From Burkholderiales bacterium (GTDB lineage: Bacteria > Pseudomonadota > Gammaproteobacteria > Burkholderiales > Usitatibacteraceae), in NCBI GenBank assembly GCA_014378085.1, contig JACMOJ010000307.1, positions 1 to 11,357 on the forward strand: a DNA stretch of 11,357 nucleotides, in the 5' to 3' direction. Made by a program: the position numbers and the translations under genes. Position 1 is the stretch's first letter. The number at the start of each line of letters is the position of its first letter. A model generated the notes under the pieces. The model searched no databases and was not told the origin of the DNA. It saw only the letters and a program-made list of their open reading frames with translations. Of the stretch, positions 8,205-11,357 are shown piece by piece.

Positions 8205-8263
8205 CCCTAATAAAGACGGGTATCTTCGGGCAAAAGTGCTTGTAAATACCCGTATTTATTGGG
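8205..8263. repeat. Imperfect inverted repeat with 8-bp perfect core
   Basis: ACGGGTAT (8216-8223) and ATACCCGT (8246-8253) are perfect complements. Pairing continues outward through AATAAA/TTTATT and CCC/GGG with one mismatch and one bulged T, 17 pairs in all, with a 22-base loop. A second, exclusive pairing is possible between CCCGTC (8192-8197) and GACGGG (8215-8220). It lies about 110 bases after the receiver gene. No T-run follows, so it is not a standard terminator. Confidence 0.75.
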
Positions 8264-8312
8264 ATTTGGCCATTTATGTATCTCCCGCTCGGCCCTGCCA
8301 CCTCTTTCACAC

Positions 8313-8373
8313 CTCCCAGCTCCCTCAGCTCCCTAAGCTCTTTCAGCTGCCAAAGCTCTCTCAGCTCCTTCAG
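8313..8373. repeat. 9-bp tandem repeat (CTCCCTCAG type)
   Basis: Six 9-base units run from 8320: CTCCCTCAG, CTCCCTAAG, CTCTTTCAG, CTGCCAAAG, CTCTCTCAG, CTCCTTCAG. A shortened unit (CTCCCAG) comes first. The - strand would read repeated Leu-Lys/Arg-Glu, but no ribosome site or domain supports translation. It looks like a degenerate minisatellite. Confidence 0.85.
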
Positions 8374-8396
8374 GCAGCACCAAACTACCGCGCCCA

Positions 8397-8487
8397 CCGC
8401 GCGTGCTGCGTCTTGCCGCCTGCGTCTCGCGTCTGCGTCATGCCGCCTGTGTCCGTGTCCGCTGCGCCCGCTCTCCTGCGTCTTGCC
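8397..8487. repeat. Almost A-free tract with imperfect CTGCGTC(T/A)TGCC repeats
   Basis: These 91 bases contain a single A on the + strand (8440). CTGCGTCTTGCC occurs at 8406-8417 and 8476-8487. A longer form with 15 of 16 matches to 8406-8421 occurs at 8433-8448. The spacing is irregular. It directly follows the 9-bp repeat. No gene is supported. Confidence 0.7.
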
Positions 8488-8760
8488 ACTACGGCCGCTT
8501 GCCTCGGCGGTAGCCGGCCACGCCTTGGAGAAAATGCGAGTTTCGCCGATACCAATCGTGTCACCGCAGGGCGGTCACTGATTCGTAAGGAACAAGGCAA
8601 TAGCGGGATATGCCGTGTGAATTGCCGTGTTATCAACGTAATCAAACTGCCACACGCGACACAAAATTCCATCATTGCTGAGCGCTACATCTGGCCTTGT
8701 TTTGGATGGTAAGGCAGGCAAGTTCAGTCAATCTTCCGTCCACATATTTCTAGGGTTTTT

Positions 8761-9231
8761 ATGAAATCAAACATTTATTCACGTCTCGTCGTAGGCGCAA
8801 TCTGCTCGGTCGCACTGGTCGCGTCCAACGCGTTTGCCAAAGCTGAATTCGCGTCGAAAGACGAGGCGACCGCGATGGTCAAAAAGGGCATGGCATTTAT
8901 CAAATCCAATGGCACTGAAAAAAGCTACGCCGCCATTACCGACAAGAAGGGCCCGTTTCAAGATCGCGATTTGTATCTCACGGTGTATGGCCTAGATGGC
9001 AAGTGTCTTGCGCACGGGGCAAACGAGAGACAAGTCGGCAAAGATTTGATCGATATGAAAGACATCGACGGCAAAGCGTTTGTGAAAGAGCGTGTGAACT
9101 TAGCGCGCGCCAAGGGCACCTTCTGGCAAGACTACAAGTTCACCAACCCAATCACCCGCAAGATTGAGCCAAAACAAATGTACTGCGAAAAGCTCGACGA
9201 AACAGTTGTTTGTGGTGGCGTGTACAAGTAA
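8761..9231 (+). CDS. Secreted single-Cache (sCache_2-type) protein
   Basis: A periplasmic protein of 156 residues. The N-terminus is a clear Sec signal peptide: basic start, hydrophobic core about 9-22 and an AFA cleavage motif at 24-26. The mature part is one Cache domain: a long N-terminal helix (EATAMVKKGMAFIKSNG), then GPFQDRDLYLTVYGLDGKCLAHGAN (64-88), VGKDLIDMKDIDGKAFVKE, and a closing part with KFTNPITRKIEPKQMYCEK and CGGVYK. The domain makes up the whole protein; no membrane helix or signalling domain follows. Cys142 and Cys151 could pair in the periplasm, with Cys82 also present. The ATG follows AGGG at about 5 bases. A chemoreceptor starts 72 bases downstream, past a terminator-like hairpin. 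Related Cache domains bind small organic ligands, so a soluble sensing partner for MCP3 is plausible (inference). The ligand is unknown. Confidence 0.85.
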   Translation: MKSNIYSRLVVGAICSVALVASNAFAKAEFASKDEATAMVKKGMAFIKSNGTEKSYAAITDKKGPFQDRDLYLTVYGLDGKCLAHGANERQVGKDLIDMKDIDGKAFVKERVNLARAKGTFWQDYKFTNPITRKIEPKQMYCEKLDETVVCGGVYK

Positions 9232-9246
9232 AGCGCTTCTCAGCCG

Positions 9247-9278
9247 GGCCGGCACAGGGTGCTGGCCGCCGTTGTTTT
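9247..9278 (+). terminator. Intrinsic terminator or attenuator between Cache gene and MCP3
   Basis: GGCCGGCAC (9247-9255) pairs with GTGCTGGCC (9259-9267), nine pairs including one G-U, around an AGG loop. GTTGTTTT follows at 9271-9278, four bases after the stem. It begins 15 bases after the Cache stop and ends 25 bases before the MCP3 start. Partial termination here would make more Cache protein than receptor. Confidence 0.65.
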
Positions 9279-9303
9279 CCTCAGGTAGGCCCCGGAGATT
9301 GAA

Positions 9304-10845
9304 ATGAAAATGTTCCAAAAAATGATGCTCGCGCCGCTAGTGGCGATCCTGTTTGCCACTGCAAGTGCCGCGACTGGCTGGTGGGCGATCGCGCAGCAAG
9401 AAGCCGCGCTGGAGCAGCTTTCGCAGAAGTATTTAGAAGCGCGGCGATTGTCTAACCAACTTCGATTTCAGCTGGCAACGGCGCGTGCAGATGGGTACTG
9501 GTTATTCACCGTCCAATCCAACTTTGATGAGGCAAAAGCCAAGGCCGAGCGGACCAAGATAACTGCGGGTTTGACGGAGAGCGCAAAGATAGTCGATGAC
9601 GTGCAGAAGCGTGTCGTAGAACTGGATGACGCCATCTTCAAGAGCGCCACTAAATTGATCAACGCATACAACAAGAAAGCGGATATGGCCATCGACATGG
9701 CCTCGGTCGATATTAATACGGGCATTGCCGCGATGATGTCGGCCGATGACCAGTACAAAGCCACGATCGCCAGCGTAGAAGTCATGGCTAAAGCCGTTTC
9801 AAAGGCGGCGGCTGACCATCTGGAAGCTGCGAGTAAGCTCGCGGCACGATCCAAGCTAATCATGATGATCTCCGGTGGAATTGCATCGTTCGCAGCGTTG
9901 ATTCTTGCGTGGATAATTTCGCGTCGCTTTACGCAGCGCATTGGCGTTGTGATCGATGCGTCGAATCGCCTGGCTGACAATGACCTGAGCGTAAAAATTC
10001 ACGATGATGGCAAGGATGAAGTCGCGCAAGTTGCAACTGCATTGGAGCGCATGCGGGTTGAGATGGCTTCCATCATTGCCAACATTCACATGGCGAGCGA
10101 GAACGTATCCACCGCGTCGTCTGAGATTGCGCAAGGCAACGCCGATCTATCCTCTAGAACTGAAAGCCAGGCGGGGTCGTTGCAGCAGACCGCCTCCTCG
10201 GTTGAGCAACTAACCGGCACGGTGCGCAACAGCGCGGACAACGCTAAACAAGCATCGGTGCTTGCTGCGTCGGCATCGAGTGTTGCGATGAAGGGTGGGG
10301 ACGCGGTGAATCAGGTCGTCAGCACCATGAGTGAAATTCAAGATTCGTCAAAGAAAATTTCGGACATCATTGGTGTCATCGACGGCATTGCGTTCCAAAC
10401 CAATATCCTGGCCTTGAATGCGGCCGTGGAAGCGGCGCGTGCTGGCGAGCAGGGGCGCGGGTTTGCGGTCGTTGCTGGGGAAGTCCGCGTACTCGCACAG
10501 CGTAGCGCGCAAGCCGCAAAGGAAATCAAAGTGCTGATTTCTAACAGCGTGGATAAGGTAAATTCAGGTACGCGGCAAGTGGCGGATGCCGGTGCGACCA
10601 TGCAAGAGATTGTCGCCCAAGTGAAGCGAGTCAACAACCTGATTGAGGAAATTACCGCTGCCACCACTGAGCAAGCGGGTGGGATTGAGCAGGTGAATCA
10701 AGCGGTGACTAGTCTGGATCAAGTGACACAACAAAACGCGGCATTGGTTGAGCAAAGCGCCGCCGCCGCCGCTAGTTTGAAGGATCAAGCGTTGGCGCTA
10801 AATGAAGCCGTTAGCGTCTTTAAGCTTCACCGCCACACAGCATAA
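9304..10845 (+). CDS. Methyl-accepting chemotaxis protein (MCP3), 4HB-type sensor, no docking tail
   Basis: A transmembrane chemoreceptor of 513 residues. TM1 is about 9-29; the periplasmic helical domain is about 30-183, of four-helix-bundle size; TM2 is about 184-206; HAMP is about 207-260. The signalling hairpin is Tsr-like, with conventional methylation segments ([26 protein letters not shown]) and a conserved tip starting at about 363. It ends soon after the hairpin in KLHRHTA, so it has no tether and no xWxxF pentapeptide. ATG 9304 follows GGAG at 6 bases. Its signalling DNA is closely similar to MCP2 around the hairpin tip, as expected for paralogues. It is paired with the upstream secreted Cache protein. 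Without a tail, efficient methylation may depend on tailed receptors such as MCP2. The ligand is unknown. Confidence 0.94.
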   Translation: MKMFQKMMLAPLVAILFATASAATGWWAIAQQEAALEQLSQKYLEARRLSNQLRFQLATARADGYWLFTVQSNFDEAKAKAERTKITAGLTESAKIVDDVQKRVVELDDAIFKSATKLINAYNKKADMAIDMASVDINTGIAAMMSADDQYKATIASVEVMAKAVSKAAADHLEAASKLAARSKLIMMISGGIASFAALILAWIISRRFTQRIGVVIDASNRLADNDLSVKIHDDGKDEVAQVATALERMRVEMASIIANIHMASENVSTASSEIAQGNADLSSRTESQAGSLQQTASSVEQLTGTVRNSADNAKQASVLAASASSVAMKGGDAVNQVVSTMSEIQDSSKKISDIIGVIDGIAFQTNILALNAAVEAARAGEQGRGFAVVAGEVRVLAQRSAQAAKEIKVLISNSVDKVNSGTRQVADAGATMQEIVAQVKRVNNLIEEITAATTEQAGGIEQVNQAVTSLDQVTQQNAALVEQSAAAAASLKDQALALNEAVSVFKLHRHTA

Positions 10846-10858
10846 ACAATCAAGCCAT

Positions 10859-10877
10859 GCCGCGCATCCCACGCGGC
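10859..10877. other. Small GC-rich hairpin after MCP3
   Basis: GCCGCG (10859-10864) pairs with CGCGGC (10872-10877) around a 7-base loop, with a further GCC/GGC pairing beyond a small internal loop. It starts 13 bases after the MCP3 stop. AACAAAAATC follows, with no T-run, so a terminator role on the + strand is doubtful. Confidence 0.3.
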
Positions 10878-10931
10878 TACGGCAACAAAAATCTCTAAGA
10901 CAACTTACAGCAACCACACTTACGCGGCGTC

Positions 10932-11180
10932 ATGATGAGAACACAAACGAATACTTCTAAATCCAAAAAGGCCTACGGCATCGGCATCGGCATCGACAGC
11001 GAAATTGCGAATGAAGCTGAGCTGGAGCTCTATTTTTGTGACATATCGCCTGTCGAGCACGCGTCGTTGTTAGCGACAGTCGACACGAATATCGACGCCG
11101 CGTCGATGTCGCTATTGTTGCAAGGGGCTTGGCATTCGCATGCGATGGCGGTGGCGGTTGCTGCGCCCGCAGCGCACTAG
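10932..11180 (+). CDS. Hypothetical small protein, doubtful
   Basis: An open frame of 82 codons from ATGATG to TAG that I do not recognise. For: it is the longest frame in this gap and its codon pattern is not obviously random. Against: no Shine-Dalgarno sequence before either ATG, no signal peptide, no known motif, and a low-complexity Ala/Val/His end (HSHAMAVAVAAPAAH). A triple GGCATC repeat at 10977-10994 encodes Gly-Ile three times. It could be a remnant gene or a chance frame. Confidence 0.3.
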   Translation: MMRTQTNTSKSKKAYGIGIGIDSEIANEAELELYFCDISPVEHASLLATVDTNIDAASMSLLLQGAWHSHAMAVAVAAPAAH

Positions 11181-11230
11181 CAGGTTTCGTTTCAAAGCAG
11201 TTGGGGCTAGGGTCGGCGCAGTGGATGGAC

Positions 11231-11258
11231 CTTTTAGGCCTCGCGCTAGGCTTAAAAG
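11231..11258. repeat. Inverted repeat between convergent genes
   Basis: CTTTTAGGCCT (11231-11241) pairs with AGGCTTAAAAG (11248-11258), eleven pairs with one G-U, around a 6-base loop. It sits between the + strand genes and the - strand gene ending at 11302, where a two-way terminator would be expected. No T-run follows on either strand, so the role is unproven. Confidence 0.6.
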
Positions 11259-11301
11259 CCTCGCTGTCTCCGCTGTCCTGCCCCTGCCGTCCTGTCTCCT
11301 G

Positions 11302-11357
11302 CTACTCGCGCTGTTGGCGCGGTAGCGTCACCCAAAATTTTGCGCCGGTACCCGTCA
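11302..11357 (-). CDS. Histidine kinase, C-terminal end only (partial)
   Basis: On the - strand the frame enters from the right edge and ends at TAG (11304-11302), giving 18 codons that read TGTGAKFWVTLPRQQRE. The G-x-G-A-x-F-x-V-x-LP pattern is the usual last beta strand of a HATPase_c kinase domain, and proteins often stop a few residues later, as here. So this is probably the end of a second sensor histidine kinase, convergent with the chemoreceptor genes. Only the tail is visible, so sensor domains and partner are unknown, and a short motif can mislead. Confidence 0.6.
   Translation of the reverse strand, partial: TGTGAKFWVTLPRQQRE

Larger units (their letters stand above)
8097..8760. 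other. 664-bp non-coding region rich in repeats
   Basis: It starts with an A/T-rich stretch, then has an inverted repeat (8205-8263), a 9-bp tandem repeat (8313-8373) and an almost A-free repetitive tract (8397-8487). The rest, to 8760, shows no clear gene. Long open frames on both strands (8236-8712 +, 8035-8397 -, 8385-8675 -) have repeat-driven composition, no ribosome sites and no family motifs, and one runs into the receiver gene. A promoter for the Cache-MCP3 pair is expected near the right end, but I could not assign convincing boxes. Confidence 0.6.

Noticed and set aside
8313..8373. Possible CRISPR array
   Set aside because: The units are 9 bases and contiguous, with no spacers, and no cas genes are nearby.
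8540..8556. GCCGATAC as a flagellar sigma-28 -10 element before the Cache gene
   Set aside because: The -35 position (TTGGAGAA) does not fit the sigma-28 pattern, and the site is over 200 bases from the start codon.
8236..8712. A 158-codon + strand frame and overlapping frames on both strands in the repeat region
   Set aside because: Composition follows the repeats and the A-poor tract, with no ribosome site, signal or domain. One - strand frame also runs into the receiver gene.
3770..10500. Near-matching DNA blocks in MCP2 and MCP3 as a recent duplication or mobile element
   Set aside because: The match is limited to the signalling hairpin, which is among the most conserved protein segments known, and the DNA differs at many third positions.

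Overview
The window is a chemosensory and signal-transduction island from a Gram-negative bacterium, most likely a betaproteobacterium. This placement is by protein flavour, not by a search. The clues are Tsr-like 36-heptad chemoreceptors with small four-helix-bundle periplasmic domains, stand-alone periplasmic Cache proteins beside receptors, an xWxxF receptor tail, and a dCache-PAS-PAS-HisKA-HATPase kinase whose relatives usually carry a C-terminal receiver. GC content is moderate by eye. All genes read on the + strand except a fragment at the right edge.

Layout. 1-151 is the 3' end of a Cache protein with no signalling domain after it. 245-4649 holds receptor 1 (MCP1), a CheW adaptor and receptor 2 (MCP2), a probable transcription unit. 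MCP2 ends in a long Ala/Lys/Pro tether and the pentapeptide EWEEF. A 33-bp tandem duplication repeats the coding end and stop codon. 4650-5021 is non-coding and holds a long hairpin and a small dyad. 5022-8096 encodes a large membrane histidine kinase and, in the same frame after a single TAA, a complete receiver domain. 8097-8760 is a non-coding mosaic of a long inverted repeat, a 9-bp tandem repeat and an almost A-free repetitive tract. 8761-10845 encodes a secreted single-Cache protein, a probable terminator or attenuator, and receptor 3 (MCP3). 10846-11301 has one doubtful small ORF, an inverted repeat and an A-free tract. 11302-11357 on the - strand is the last 18 codons of another histidine kinase.

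How the parts may work together. MCP1 and MCP3 each follow a periplasmic Cache protein and have small helical sensor domains, so the Cache proteins may be soluble ligand-binding partners of these receptors (inference). CheW couples receptors to a CheA encoded elsewhere. No CheA, CheB, CheR or CheY lies in the window. MCP2 is the only receptor here with a CheR/CheB docking tail, so it could recruit the adaptation enzymes for the tail-less MCP1 and MCP3 in mixed arrays. The kinase/receiver pair has no DNA-binding output domain, so its output is unknown.

Most unusual points: the in-frame stop that splits a conserved kinase-receiver fusion; the duplicated pentapeptide/stop segment; MCP1's eroded methylation helices, including a Pro-Pro pair; the two Cache-receptor pairs; and the intergenic repeat mosaic.
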